NCBI RefSeq assembly: GCF_002994745.2
Contig: NC_037090.1
Span: 41,316,001-41,380,000, forward strand
Direction of reading: 5' to 3'
Length of the DNA stretch: 64,000 nucleotides
From: Rosa chinensis
Taxonomy: Eukaryota; Streptophyta; Magnoliopsida; Rosales; Rosaceae
The notes beneath the pieces are model-generated. The model saw only the letters and a program-made list of their open reading frames with translations, was not told the DNA's origin and made no database searches. Positions 11,210 through 22,389 of this stretch are shown here, piece after piece. Made by a program: the position numbers and the translations under genes. Position 1 is the stretch's first letter. Every line of letters starts with the position of its first letter.

Positions 11210-12152
11210 TCAAGTGAGCTTGGAAAGTCTTCGCATTCCTATGCTTTTCACATGTTTCTCAAATGTGGCCTTAGGCAGTGATTTGGTGAACAAATCTGCC
11301 ACATTCTCCTCAGACCTTACTTGATTCACTTGAATCTTGAGAAGGGTCTGTTGTTGTTGATTGTAGAACAACTTTGGCGATATGTGTTTTGTGTTATCAC
11401 CCTTAATACAACCTAACTTCATCTGTTCGATGCAAGCTGCATTGTGTTCATAAATGCAAGTAGGCTCTTCAGTGGTAGAACTCAAACCACTAATCCTCGA
11501 ATATGTGCAATGATAGTTCTTAACCATACACACTCACAAACCGCCTCATGTACAACAATGATCTCTGAGTGGTTCGAGGAGGTAGCCACAAGGGTTTGCT
11601 TGGTTGATCTCCAAGGTATCGCCGTGTTCCTATTGGTAAATACATAACCAGTTTGGGAACGACCTTTATGTGGGTCAGAGAGATACCCAGTATCAGCAAA
11701 ACCAACCAAAACGTCATTTGGTGTTTCGGTGTAGGGAGTGGCGCTTTTGCCATCAACATTTCCTTTAGGGATTGCAGTTCCATCTACGGTCCCTCTTGCC
11801 TCTCTGTAGGGAAAGAACAGTCCCAAGTCAATGGTTCCTTTTAGGTATCGAAAATGTTCTTGATACCATTCCAGTGACGCTGTGTTGGCGCTGAGCTAAA
11901 TCTAGCTAACAAGTTCACTGAGAATGCAATGTCTGGTCGAGTAAATTGGGCTAAGTACAATAATGCGCCTATTGCACTTAGATAGGGAATTTCAGCTCCC
12001 AACACTTGTTCGTCATCTTCCTTTGGACGAAATGGATCTTTCCTTGCATCCAAACTTCGACCGATCATGGGAGTGCTAGCAGGATGTGCTTTGTCCATGT
12101 TATATCGCCTGACTTTTGGACATATGCAGACTGGTGGATTAATATTCCACAA
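11210..12152 (-). pseudogene. copia RNase H domain, frameshifted
   Basis: Three overlapping minus-strand frames carry consecutive parts of the copia RNase H region. 12152-11841 has TPMIGRSLD, EIPYLSAIGALLYLAQ and TRPDIAFSVNLLARFS. 11826-11482 has VGFADTGYLSDPHKGRSQTG then WRSTKQTLVATSSNHSEIIV, which hold the catalytic Asp and Glu regions. 11533-11210 has CIKGDNTKHISPKLFY and the end motif ENVADLFTKSLP. The frame changes between blocks are small indels, so the enzyme is not made as one chain. It belongs to the polyprotein of the surrounding copia element and would degrade RNA in the RNA/DNA hybrid during reverse transcription. Confidence 0.88.
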
Positions 12153-13034
12153 ACTCGGTGTTCTAGTTCAAGGCCTAGATAGAATCGAGTTTTCCCAAGA
12201 TCCTTCATCTCAAATTCGGATTTCAAGTAGCTCGCAGTTTCTCTTATTTCATCAAGAGTACCAGTTATGTTCATATCATTGACATATACTACTACAATTG
12301 AAAATCCGGAACTTGTTTTCTTTATGAATACGCAGGGGCATAATTCATCGTTCTTATATCCCTTCCCAATCAAGTAGTCACTTAGACAGGTATACCACAT
12401 CCGCCTGGATTGTTTTAATCCGTAAAGTGAGCGTTTCAACCTAGTTGCAAACGCACTCCGTGGTTTAGAGTCACTTGGCTTGGGTAATGTAAGGCCATCA
12501 GGCACTTTCTTATATATCTCTGAATCTAGATCCCCATGGAGATATGCAGTAACCACATCTATGAGCTGCATTTCCAGTCCTTTGGAAACTACTAAGCTAA
12601 CTAAGTAGCGGAACGTTATAACGTCCATTTTTTGGAGAGAATGTCTCCTCGTAGTCAATTCTAGGGCGTTGTGAGAAACCTTGCGCCACAAGGCGAGCCT
12701 TGTACCTTAGGACTTCATTCTTCTCATTACGCTTTCTGACAAAGGTCCATTTTTGTCCTACAGGCTTTACACTTGGTGGGGTTAGCACTACCGGACCAAA
12801 TACCTGTCTCTTTGTCAGAGAATCTAATTCTACATGGATTGATTCCTTCCATTTAGGCCAATCTGCTCTTTGTTGACATTTTTCAACAGAGCGTGGTTCA
12901 ATATCATCGTGATCTATGATTCCTTGAGTAACAGTATATATATCATCAATGTGTATGGAAGATCTTTCTATCAACTCATATGCACTCTCATAATCCTTTG
13001 AGATTTCTTTGTTCTCTAGAATCATTTCAAACAT
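12065..13034 (-). pseudogene. copia reverse transcriptase, frameshifted, YVND at the active site
   Basis: The upstream frame (13034-12597) contains WPKWKESIHVELDSL, then YKARLVAQGFSQRPRIDYEE and TFSP, the standard start of copia reverse transcriptase. The frame then shifts near 12630-12650 and continues in the frame ending at 12065 with MDVITFRYLVSL, DVVTAYLHGDLDSEIYKKVP, RLKRSLYGLKQSRRMWY and IVVVYVNDMNITG. The usual catalytic YVDDM reads YVNDM here, so one of the two metal-binding aspartates is replaced by Asn as well as the frame being broken. In an intact element this enzyme copies the genomic RNA to cDNA in virus-like particles. Confidence 0.9.
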
Positions 13035-13100
13035 CGGAGCGTCCTCCAGTATTGATTCATGGACATAACTATAATCAGAGACAATCTCATGAGAGGGATT

Positions 13101-14700
13101 CTATACATTGATGATTGGTTTGTGCCATACTCGCCCTCTTCTTCCTTGGGTGAGTGTCAATCGAACCAAGTGGCCTCCCCCTCTTCCTTGGGGAGCCACG
13201 GCCTCAACCACACCTCCACTAAGTGCGGTTGCAGTGCCTCTATCTGCGGCATCGTGCCCCTTGTTGGGGACTTCTAACCTTGCAGGCACATTTGCAGCTG
13301 GTATATATGATCTCGTCACTTTTAAGATATCAGTACACGCATCAGGCATCGAATCTGCTACGTTCTGAAGATCGATTATTCTTTTCACTTCACTTTCACT
13401 TTGTGAAGTGCGGGGATCAAAATGAGACAGAGTGGGAACAAACCACGACAATTCCTGTCGTTCCCTTGGAAAATCTTTTTTCCTATCTCCCCCTAACGAC
13501 GGGAAGACTGTCTCATCAAAGTGACAGTCCGCTAATTTAGCGGAAAAGAGATCGCCTGTTAAGGTTTCCAAATAGCGTATAATTGTTGGGGATTCATATC
13601 CAACATAAATACTTAATCGTCTCTGAGAACCCATTTTGGTGCGCAGTGGGGGAGCAATAGGCACATATACTGCTCAACCAAATATGCGTAAGTGTGAAAT
13701 GTCAGGCTCATATCCAGTTACCAACTGGTACGCAGATAATGGTTGGCTAGCTGTGGGTCTGAAACGAATAAGTAAAGCTGCGTGCAATATTGCATAACCC
13801 CATGCAGATATAGGCAGATTGGTGCGCATAACCAATGCCCTAGCGACCATCTGTAGCCTTTTGATGGTGGCTTCTGCGAGACCATTTTGTGTATGCACAT
13901 AGGGTACAGGATGCTCTACATCGATCCAAATAGATATGCAATAATCATCAAATGCTTTTGATGTAAACTCTCCAGCATTATCAAGCCTTATAGACTTGAT
14001 AGGGTGGTCAGGGTGGTGAGCCCTTAAACGTATAATCTGTGCCAGGAGTATTGCAGCATTTCTTGTGGACAATAAAACGACATGTGACCAGATTGTCGAA
14101 GCATCCACCAGAACCATAAAGTACTTGAATGGTCCGCATTCTGGATGGATAGGTCCACAGACATCTCTTTGTATCCTTTGTAAGAATGGAATGTTTTGTT
14201 TTATATCTTTAGCATAGGAAGGTCTCCATCCTATTTTTGCTAAAGAGCAGGCTTTGCAAAGCGAGTGATGTGCCTTTGAAATAGTCAATGAGGTATAATG
14301 GGAGGGAGGTAGTGCTTCTGGTACTTCAGAAAGCAATGACTGCATTTGAGCAATCCTAGAACCGACACCTTGCAGTGTGACGGATTTTTCTCCCATTTTT
14401 CACTCGAAAGAAGGGATGTCCGTGTGAGTTCTTGAAAAATACGGATCATCATGTCACGACCTCGGTGCCATAGGCGGTCATGCAAAAGCCTGTATGAGTC
14501 AATGTCCCACATTTCATTGTTGGTGACATTATAGGATTCAATGATCCGAATCGTAGTGAGGTACAGTCCACTAAATTGACTGATAAGTTTCTCTAAGATG
14601 TGTTTCCTTCCACAGTCATTAGATGTAATATCAAGGTATTCAGTTCCATTCTCACGGTGTGTTTTTACATGATAACCGTTGGCACAAATTGCTTTGAAAC
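13101..14700 (-). pseudogene. copia pre-integrase and integrase region with stop and frameshift
   Basis: The minus-strand order is as follows. A gag-pre-integrase segment (about 14700-14420) has YLDITSNDCGRKHILEKL and MWDIDSYRLLHDRLWHRGRD. A frameshift near 14400 follows, then the zinc-finger end HSLCKACSLAK and the core domain in 14396-13674. Core residues visible are the first Asp in RDVCGPIHPE, the second Asp in IRLDNAGEF and the Glu in NGLAEATIKRL, the D-D-E triad. The frame stops at 13674-13676 right after DISHLRIFG (TGA where relatives have Cys). It reopens in 13664-13101 with VPIAPPLRTKMG, LSIYVGYESPTIIRYLE and FDETVFPSLGG, the integrase C-terminal part. Integrase inserts the cDNA; this copy is inactive. 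Confidence 0.9.
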
Positions 14701-15121
14701 ATTAACAAGGTTCGATTAGCTCTTGGTGCATACAGAGCATTTTTGACTTTAAATATATCTCAGATTCTTTAGAGTAATTTTATTTGCGTAGAATGATATT
14801 CTTTTCATTCTAATAATTTTTCTCTTTTCTAGATGTATTGCTTTACATCTTTGTAGTGCTATTTCGAACCATGTAAATATGTGTATAGAAATAAATTTGA
14901 ATAAATTCAGTGCTTCAGAATAAAATTCAAAATTTATTAATAAGCCAACGATAATCAAATCAAGGTCTTGTTCAGAAATCTTATTCATCAATCCATGATT
15001 GAAAATAAACTTTAAGACCAAACAATAGTCTAATTAAAAATGAGGCATTATGCCTTCACAACTGTCTTTGGAAAATAAAATGAATAAAGCAGATCAGTCA
15101 AGATTGAGAGCATCCATTGAC
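14701..15121 (-). pseudogene. degenerate gag-pol junction; protease not recognisable
   Basis: Here the minus strand should encode the copia aspartic protease. Only the end of that region is seen, in the peptide KVKNALYAPRANRTLL around 14700-14760. The rest is AT-rich with no DSG/DTG motif in any frame. The protease is either deleted or decayed past recognition. Confidence 0.5.
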
Positions 15122-16063
15122 TTAGCAAGTTCCTCTTTGCCATTCTGCAACTGTAAGGTTGACGTCTAGGTCATGACCTCCTTCTTCCTTATAGTGAGCC
15201 ACTTGTTCTTTAGACTCTCTATACCTCTTGTAATTGGCTGCTACTCTGTTGTTTGCTTGGCAGTTCTTGTACCAATGCCCAATGAATCCACACCTATAGC
15301 ATGGTTCATTGTCAACTCTTTCCTTTGGCATCTTGTTTCCATGATCCCCATGTCCCTTTCCACGTGGTGCATTGTTGCCACGTGGGTAGGGATCAGCACG
15401 TCTAAACCCCCTTGCATTGGAGTTGTTTCCACCTTTCATTTTTCCATAATTAGCCTTGGGAATTTTCTTTGTCCCAGTGGGCCTGGCATTGTTATTCAAG
15501 AGAATCTTATTTTGTCTCTCAGCCACTTGCAGTAGGCTTATCAACTTATTGAAGGTTGTGATTCTTTTGTTGTCATAATCTAACTGATACTGGTTCGCTA
15601 GTATAAAAGCTGAATTAGGAAAGGTGGTAAGAGTCTTGTAGATCATATCATCTTATGTGATTTCCCTTCCACAAAAATTGAGACGTGCTTTTAAGCGCAA
15701 CATGTCCTTGTTGAAGTCATTGACCTTTTTATAGTCAAGCAAGCGGATTCCGTTCCACTGAATAGCTAGTTCTGGGAGTAAAGTGTCATGAATGTTCCCA
15801 AAACGTCCTTTAAGGGCATCCCACAATTCTTTGGGTGTCTTCAACTGAAGGTACTCCCAGCGCAGGCTAGGATCAATATGTCGCCTCAGAAACATTAAGG
15901 CATCTGCTTTCACCTTATTAGATAGTTCATCATCTTTGGGGTCAGTAATGGTGGCAGTGTAGTCTTTTGCCACAAAGGCAGTTTCCATATCGGAAACCCA
16001 ACGATGGTACTCAAGTCCTTCTGAGTCCAAAATGTCAAACTCAGGTCGAGTTGGATCAGCCAT
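15122..16063 (-). pseudogene. copia gag with one in-frame stop
   Basis: The first block (16063-15656) starts MADPTRPEFDILDSEGLEYH and includes SLRWEYLQLKTPKELWDALK and LLPELAIQWNGIRLLDY, the UBN2/retrotransposon gag fold. TAA at 15653-15655 follows GREIT. The same frame continues with DDMIYKTLTTFPNSAFILAN, so a single nonsense change (Glu codon to TAA is likely) separates the blocks. The C-terminal part is basic and glycine-rich and has one zinc knuckle, CYRCGFIGHWYKNC (C-x2-C-x4-H-x4-C), which binds RNA during particle assembly. Total length about 310 codons, normal for plant copia gag. A frameshift to pol is not testable because the junction has decayed. Confidence 0.9.
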
Positions 16064-16395
16064 CTACATAAAACAAGAGGGAAGATATAAATTACGCAGT
16101 CATAAAGACATCCACGTGAATTATTTTCCAAAAAATATGAATTAGATTTCAAGACCAAGGTTCGTAATGGTCACATTTTTTCGATGCTATGTGACAATAC
16201 TTTATCACAGTAATTGTGTATTTATAATGCGCATGAACTTTCATTATCATGGCAAATCGCAATTCTTTTTGTATAGCATTCTAAACAAGTAATAATCATA
16301 GCACGTAATAAATAATAAAATCATAGCATATATTAAAATAAATTACATGGCATGCTCAAATTTCACAAATATACCAAAATATATGTTACATATAA
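16064..16395 (-). other. 3' part of the copia untranslated leader
   Basis: AT-rich and rich in the words GCATG and CATAGCA. The same style of sequence (GCATGCTTAAAC, CATAAATAATAAG) resumes at 23083-23410 on the far side of the Pack-MULE, which supports one leader split in two. Confidence 0.6.
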
Positions 16396-16505
16396 AGGGA
16401 AATGATGGAAAAGGTGATATTAGAGTGTGAAATGATAAAAAGATCACTTAGTTTCCCACTTGATAAAATGGTCCATAATAATTTGTTAATAATATTAATT
16501 TAATC
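16396..16505 (+). repeat. left terminal inverted repeat of the Pack-MULE
   Basis: GGGAAATGATGGAAAAGGTG...AATGATAAAAAGATCAC...ATGGTCCATAATAATTTG aligns with the reverse complement of 22975-23082. Identity is imperfect, so the arms have diverged. Confidence 0.75.
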
Positions 16506-16589
16506 CTTATGAATAATGTGGGAATGTTAAAAAAGGTCAGTTTTTATTTTTTTTATTCCCTTTCTGCCCTTAAAGGCAGCTCTCTCTCT

Positions 16590-16880
16590 CTCTCTTCATC
16601 TCCTCCACAGAGATACAAACCTCCAGAAGCGGTTCCTTACCGGAGGACCTCGCCCGCCTCGGAGCTTACTACGATCTCTTCATTTTCATCACTGCCGGAG
16701 AAGCAGATATCTGCTTCTACAGTAGCGCCTCTGATTTGTTATCCATAATCAGAAGCAGGAGACCGCGAAATGAGCCAAGACGCCAAGAGAAGCGTTCCCG
16801 AGACTGTGCGGACGAAGCCGAATTTTGACGAGCGAAAACCCTCGCCGGCTGTCACCACACTGGATTTGATTCGGAAATAG
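16590..16880 (+). pseudogene. unidentified captured exon, GC-rich
   Basis: This stretch is much more GC-rich than its surroundings and looks like a 5' exon or UTR of a host gene. One frame reads from an ATG near 16770 (MSQDAKRSVPETVRTKPNFD...) and stops at TAG just before GTTCAG. Another reads through LARLGAYYDLFIFITAGEAD. I do not recognise either. Its position upstream of the invertase-like exons suggests it was captured with them, but that is inference. Confidence 0.35.
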
Positions 16881-17034
16881 GTTCAGAGACTCTTTTCTTC
16901 TTCAATTCTTTCTGCGATTGATTTGTTTGGTTTTTAGATATCAAAATTGAATTTTCTCTTTGCTGCTGTGCTAATAGGGTTTGGCTTAATCTGGAGATGG
17001 CTGTCAATGTTATAGAGCCGTGGTTTATTGGTTT

Positions 17035-17775
17035 TGGCGGTTAACTCATTCCTTGGCAAATTTGTGTCTTCGCTTACGTTGGCGGAGGCTCTTAATTACA
17101 ATCAGGTACAGGTAATGGTTCCTTCTCTTCTTGATTTTCAGCAAACGATACTTGGTTTTTCTTGCCTTGTTTTGGTCTCTAATATGGCAATCCCTGTGAT
17201 TATGGTTCCTACATGTTTCTATCTATTTTTTTAGTTTCCATGCTGAATGTTTATGTATGGTTCCATTGACTGTATGCATGCTTTCTTGATAGAACTAAAT
17301 TTGAGCAAGTAATCCTATTAGTTCTTTGCTGGCAAATGTTATTAATTCTCCAACTTGTTTTACATTGTGAAGTGCTTGTACATCAAGAACTATTTGGGGG
17401 TTAGAATAAGGTATTTAGTAGTTCTCTGTATGTGTGAAAGGATCAATGTATTAAATTTGAATCATTAATTGTATCCATGATACCTTAGTCATGACATTCC
17501 ATGCCTCATTTGTTCTAGTGCAGCCGTGGGTTTGAATTTCCTAATTTGTGCATTGTTTCTTGCATCCTTTATCATGTTATTGCTGAACTTGTTAGGCATT
17601 ACTAATGGATAAGAGTAACTACACGTGAAACGTTTACAAAGTGAGAAACTTAGCTGTTTTACTGGTTTGGCTTGCAGGTATTTGTGAGAGATTTTGTTCC
17701 TACTAGTTTGGCCTGCCTTCCAGATGGCTTAGATGGGACGCCAGTTGTATCTATGAATTATGACTCGAATTGGTA
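17035..17775 (+). pseudogene. alkaline/neutral invertase-like exon fragments
   Basis: Two exon-like blocks are seen. The first ends SLTLAEALNYNQ at about 17105 before GTACAG. The second (17679-17772, acceptor TTGCAG) begins VFVRDFVPTSLACL. EALNYDQ-VFVRDFVPSALA is the junction conserved in plant alkaline/neutral invertases (GH100), which cleave sucrose in cytosol and plastids, and the Asp of VRDF lies in the conserved core. The residues after ACL (PDGLDGTPVVSMNYDSNW) do not follow the family, so the fragment is truncated or joined to something else. No further invertase exons were seen. The match covers about 20 residues in two parts; the family is probable, the subgroup unknown. Confidence 0.55.
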
Positions 17776-18676
17776 TTAGCTTACATTTCTTGACATTCAT
17801 CGACATTCAAATGTGATCTATCTGGATAGCAGTTTAATATTTGAACTGTTCTGTAGGTTAGCAGGTGTCCCCCAGATGTTGCGTTACTAAAAAGAAATAT
17901 GCACGAGTGAGTGGTATATATCTTATGATCTCTCATGCCTCCTTGTAGTTCTGTTTGAAGTTGAGTCAAGATCTGCACATGTATAGGAAGAAGTTTGAGT
18001 TACAAAGTTTTGAGTCAATGCCTCCTTTTAGTTTACTCTTTTACCTTTCTTTTCACTCATTTATTAAATGTTTTGACTTGCCGCCTTTGTTCTTGTTTTA
18101 GAAAAAAGTTGAATGCTAACTTAGTCTTTATCATTTACTTCAATGTGAGGATGAAGTTACAGTCAAACTTTAGTCTTGGTTTTGATTCATATTCGTTGTA
18201 CAATTTTACAGAATTATTTGAATACTTTTATGAGGAAAACCACTCTTTTTTAGAATTTTGCATCAAAGATTGATGCCTTTCAGGTTTTGATCTGGGTTTA
18301 TGTTTGTTAATGCTGCCTTACATTCCATTAGTTCCTACCAGTTATCCAAGTATACCCATATGTGTTTCTTCCTGTGAGAGTGAATCTTCTGGACCATAAA
18401 TGCAATGAAGCCATATATCTTTCCTTTTAAATTTTCTGGAAATTTATAAAGCTGTAGAGCTTCATCTAGTATGTAGCCCAAATAATAACTTTGTATTAAA
18501 ACTCACGTATGCAGTGCTGGATACACAGCCTTCTGTAGTTGGAACCTGGAAACTAATACTAGGGTGACTATAAGGGAATTGAGGGCTAACTGTGTGAATA
18601 GTATGATTTGCTACTAGTAGAAAATGATGTTCAGTTAGGTTTGGGTTACACTGAAATGCTCGTCATTCTTTTGCAG

Positions 18677-18826
18677 ATGGTATATGTCAGAAATTGCTGG
18701 AGCTGAAACCAAGAATGCCTCGTGGAATTTTTTGTATAAATTTTATGATGCACAAGTTGTTCTTTATCATTCAGGAGTACAACAAGATGTTGAAGCCAAG
18801 CCATGTGTCCCAATAGTTTATTAATA
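18677..18826 (+). pseudogene. unidentified exon-like open block
   Basis: After TTTTGCAG a frame opens with WYMSEIAGAETKNASWNFLY, then KFYDAQVVLYHSGVQQDVEA, and ends CVPIVY at a stop. The acceptor and the open frame suggest a captured 3' exon. I do not recognise the family. Confidence 0.3.
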
Positions 18827-19089
18827 GATAAAATGTTGTTTTTCTTTATTGACTATAAAGCTCAATTTTGCATCTGGGTTTCTGTTTACTTTTCTCTACT
18901 TATCGTGCTTGCTTTTCATGGCAGATGTATTCTCCAGAGAGCAATGCTTGCTCGCACAGCTAGTCTTTCTTATTTAATTATTTTATGATAGTTATGCGAC
19001 TGTCAAAATACATGACTTTGACCTTGGATCATGCTCATTTGATCAGTTTGTAATAGAAATACCAGCTGATGTATTTGTTTTTGTAATCG

Positions 19090-20290
19090 CAACTTGGCTA
19101 GTGACATGATTAGTGACTTTATCGATGACTTGAGGTTAACAATAACTTGGCCAGTAACATAACTAGTGACATGGCCAGAAACTTGGCCAAGAATTGACAG
19201 CGACATGACTAGGAATTAACAATGACATGTTAATCACATGTCACTAACCAAGTAACTGTCAGTAGCCAAGTCACAAGTTAATAGCCAAGTCACTGTTAAT
19301 CACATGTCACTAACCAAATAACTGACCATGTCACTAACCAAGTAACTGTCAGTAGCTAAGTCACAAGTTAATAGCCACTGTTAATCACATGTCACTGACC
19401 AAGTAACTGACCATGTCATTGACCATGTAACTGACCATGTCACTGACCATGTAACTGACCAAGTAACTGACCATGTCACTGACCAAGTAACTGACCATAT
19501 AACTGACTATGTCACTGACCATGTAACTGACCATGTCACTGACCAAGTAACTGACCATGTCACTGACCAAGTAACTGACCATGTAACTGACTATGTCACT
19601 GACCATGTAACTGTCAGTAGCCAAGTCACTGTTAATCACATGTCACTAACCAAGTAACTGTCAATAGACAAGTCACTGTTAATCACATGTCACTAATCAA
19701 GTCACTAACCAAGTAACTGTCAGTAGCCAAGTCACTGTTAATCACATGTCACTAACTAAGTAACTGACCATGTCACTAACCAAGTTACTGTCAGTAGCCA
19801 AGTTACTGTTAATCACATGTCACTAACTAAGTAACTGACCATGTCACTGACCAAGTAACTGTCGGTAGCCAAGTCACAAGTTAATAGCCAAGTCACTGTT
19901 AATCACATAGCCAATGACTTGAGGTTAACAATAACTTGGGCAGTGACCTTACTAACTAGGGACTTGATCTGGTCAGCGACTTGGCTAGAGATTAACAGTG
20001 ACTTAGCCAATGACTTGGCCAGTAATTGACAGTGACTTGAGATTAACACTGATAGTGACATGCAATGTGACTTGGCTAGTAACTTAATCAGTGATATATT
20101 CATGACTGTGACATGGCTAGTAACTTGGCCAGTGACTTGAGCTTAAAAGTGACCTCATTAACTAGAAACCTGACCTGGCCAGTGACTTAGTCAGTGATAT
20201 GAGTATAAGTATCTAACAGTGATATGGTCACTGATCAAGTTACTAGCCACTGACATGCAATGTGACTTGGCCAGTAACTTGACATGTGTA
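19090..20290. repeat. 12/24-bp minisatellite inside the Pack-MULE
   Basis: A long array of 12-bp words (TGACCATGTCAC, TGACCAAGTAAC) makes 24-bp pairs. Higher-order blocks are separated by GTCAGTAGCCAAGTCACTGT and TAATCACATGTCACTAACC. The core is at 19380-19620; the edges are looser, with words in opposite orientation (CTTGGCCAGTGACTTG) at 19085-19200 and 19915-20290. Because 12 is a multiple of 3, one minus-strand frame stays open (19639-19385) and would encode a repeat of VSYMVSDM/VSYLVSDM. No evidence of expression can be seen. Confidence 0.9.
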
Positions 20291-20383
20291 TTAAATGTAT
20301 AACAGGACCTGGCTTAGATGTGATTTCATAATAAGAATACTAAACGTTATGTGCTATAGGAGCAATAATTTAACAAAACACTC

Positions 20384-21211
20384 AATCCCACAAGTCATGA
20401 TCGCTAACATAATGAGCATCAAGTCCTTTTTTTTTTTTTGGATAAAATAAGAAAACACCAGTAATTTGTTATTTGATACAAATTACAAGCCTAAAATGAT
20501 AATGTGCAAGGGGCTCTAAATGTCACCTCCCTCGGTACAAATGGTTATGGCTGATAGAATTTCATCTGTAAATATGAAATATAAAATGTATAGAACAACC
20601 ACCCTTACTAGACCTGATGCCTAGTATCTAATACTATTCAACACTGTTAACACCAAGAGTTCTTCCTCTGTGCTATCTTGAGATAGTTGAGAGAGAAACT
20701 CCACAGCAGTTCCCTGCATATCCAACAACAAACCGATATCAGCCGGGGCTGTAAGTCTCTATTGATACAATTTCACAAAACGGTTGATTCGATTAGAGAA
20801 GTTTAAGGTCCAAAAATCCTTTCAAGGAAACCTTTGCTTCCTTAACCCAAAAAACAAAAACAATTTGGCTCCAATCAAATGGGTGTCTATAGAAACTTAC
20901 AAAAGCCAACAATTTAGAACAACAAAGAACAAGAACCCTAAACAAGGTTCTGAATCTTCTAATCACTTAAAAGGCATGCAACCAGAATAACTCATCAAGC
21001 AACTAAGACATAAAGCTATATAACTACAACAAGTAAGCAGATGCAAGTCCAGGAAAGTATGCACCAAACCAAATAGAAACTTAGTGAAGCAATGTAGATT
21101 TTATTTATTTATTTTTTTGGGTAAAAGGATCCTATGATCTTTTGCAATTGGAACTAATGAATCCCTAGTATAAACAAGCACAAATTATAATACATGAGAA
21201 TCAGTAACTAC
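20384..21211. other. non-coding part of the Pack-MULE next to the ARF fragment
   Basis: Contains two poly-T runs (20428-20440 and 21100-21118) and no recognisable coding block. It may include intron or 3' untranslated sequence of the captured ARF gene, which is inference. Confidence 0.35.
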
Positions 21212-21745
21212 CTAATTCAACATCATGTGCAACTCATCCCTTGCCTCAACAACTCGATCCCTGTCATTGCGATCAACCACAAAAATAAGACCTTGAGTGT
21301 TCTGGAAGTAGTGCCTCCACAATGGACAGATCTGTATTTGGAAGGAACTATATCACTCACTGGTTATGCATATATAGATGTGCAGACCAAAACTCCTCTT
21401 AAGATGATGAGACACCGTACAACAAAGAATGGCCTCCCAGTTCTAACTTTTAAATGAAAACAAATGATATAAAACTTTATCATCATATCCCCCATCAATT
21501 GCACAGCCTTTTAGAAGATCTTTAAAAAAAAAAAAAAAAAATTTCATGCTTATCAAAGCAAGTGTCAATAAATTTCCACTAATTATAATGGTTACACAAT
21601 CATAATGTAATCTTTATCTATGCGCATGCAACGAGACACATGCAGAGAGATACACAGTCAGAGAGTGAGCAGTTACCTTGTCCTAACCCCCTACATCCCA
21701 CAAAGTGAAGCTGATGTTCCTGTATTCCACAGTCTCGACGTTAAA
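21212..21745 (-). pseudogene. ARF-family small GTPase fragment (two exons)
   Basis: ARF GTPases recruit vesicle coats at the Golgi. Minus-strand exon 1 (about 21745-21677) encodes FNVETVEYRNISFTLWDVGG, a stop, then DK before a GTAACT donor. Exon 2 (21331-21212, acceptor ATACAG) encodes [20 protein letters not shown] then [19 protein letters not shown] and a stop. These are the switch 1/switch 2 and following region of ARF1. The codon for the catalytic switch-2 glutamine (WDVGGQ) is TAG (21683-21685). The P-loop exon and the C-terminal NKxD exon were not found. A second TAG (21212-21214) stands where relatives have the Glu of MLNED. Very well conserved apart from the stops, so the capture is not ancient. 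Confidence 0.88.
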
Positions 21746-22389
21746 TCATGTAAACAACCACTCTCACAATTAAACAAAACATAACAATACTCTGATCCAC
21801 ATAATGCTACAAAAGCGAAACTATTCGCCATCTCTACAACAACACATAATAGTCTTAACATAGCACAACGAAAGTAAAACTTGCACAAATTTCCACCTAA
21901 CAGCAAAACTGACCCGAAAAATTGAGTCAAAGCATATCGGTTTCGATCACTGATGAATATTTGATGAAATTGTTATACACAACAAAAACTAGGGATTTAG
22001 GGCTCACTGATGGTAGGGATGGTGGTGACGATTTCTCCGAGCTTGAAGAAAGGATAAGCAGCACTCCCAGATTACTGATAATGCTCAGACTGCAAAGTCC
22101 CTTCTAACACTAGCAATTCAAACGATCATAAGCACCGATATTAAAGACCAAAATCTAACACCAGCAATACAAATGCAACACTGCTATGAGAAACATCCAA
22201 TGCGCGAAATAAAAAAACATGGAATATGAATAACTCGAGATGCACGAAGCCATAATCAAAGAACTTGATGCTAAAAGAAAACAAAAATGAACTACTCCAC
22301 AGTATACTTAAACGCTTCATATCAGTAATCTTCTACCTAAAATTCGATCTACATGGATCAAATCCATTGTATACGCAAATTGAATTATT

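Noticed and set aside
19385..19639. Minus-strand VSYMVSDM repeat peptide as a real protein
   Set aside because: Frame is open only because the repeat unit is a multiple of three; noted as a finding, not called as a gene.
19090..20290. Regular repeats that could look like a CRISPR array
   Set aside because: No unique spacers of constant length; the unit is 12/24 bp and directly tandem, and this is plant nuclear DNA. It is a minisatellite.
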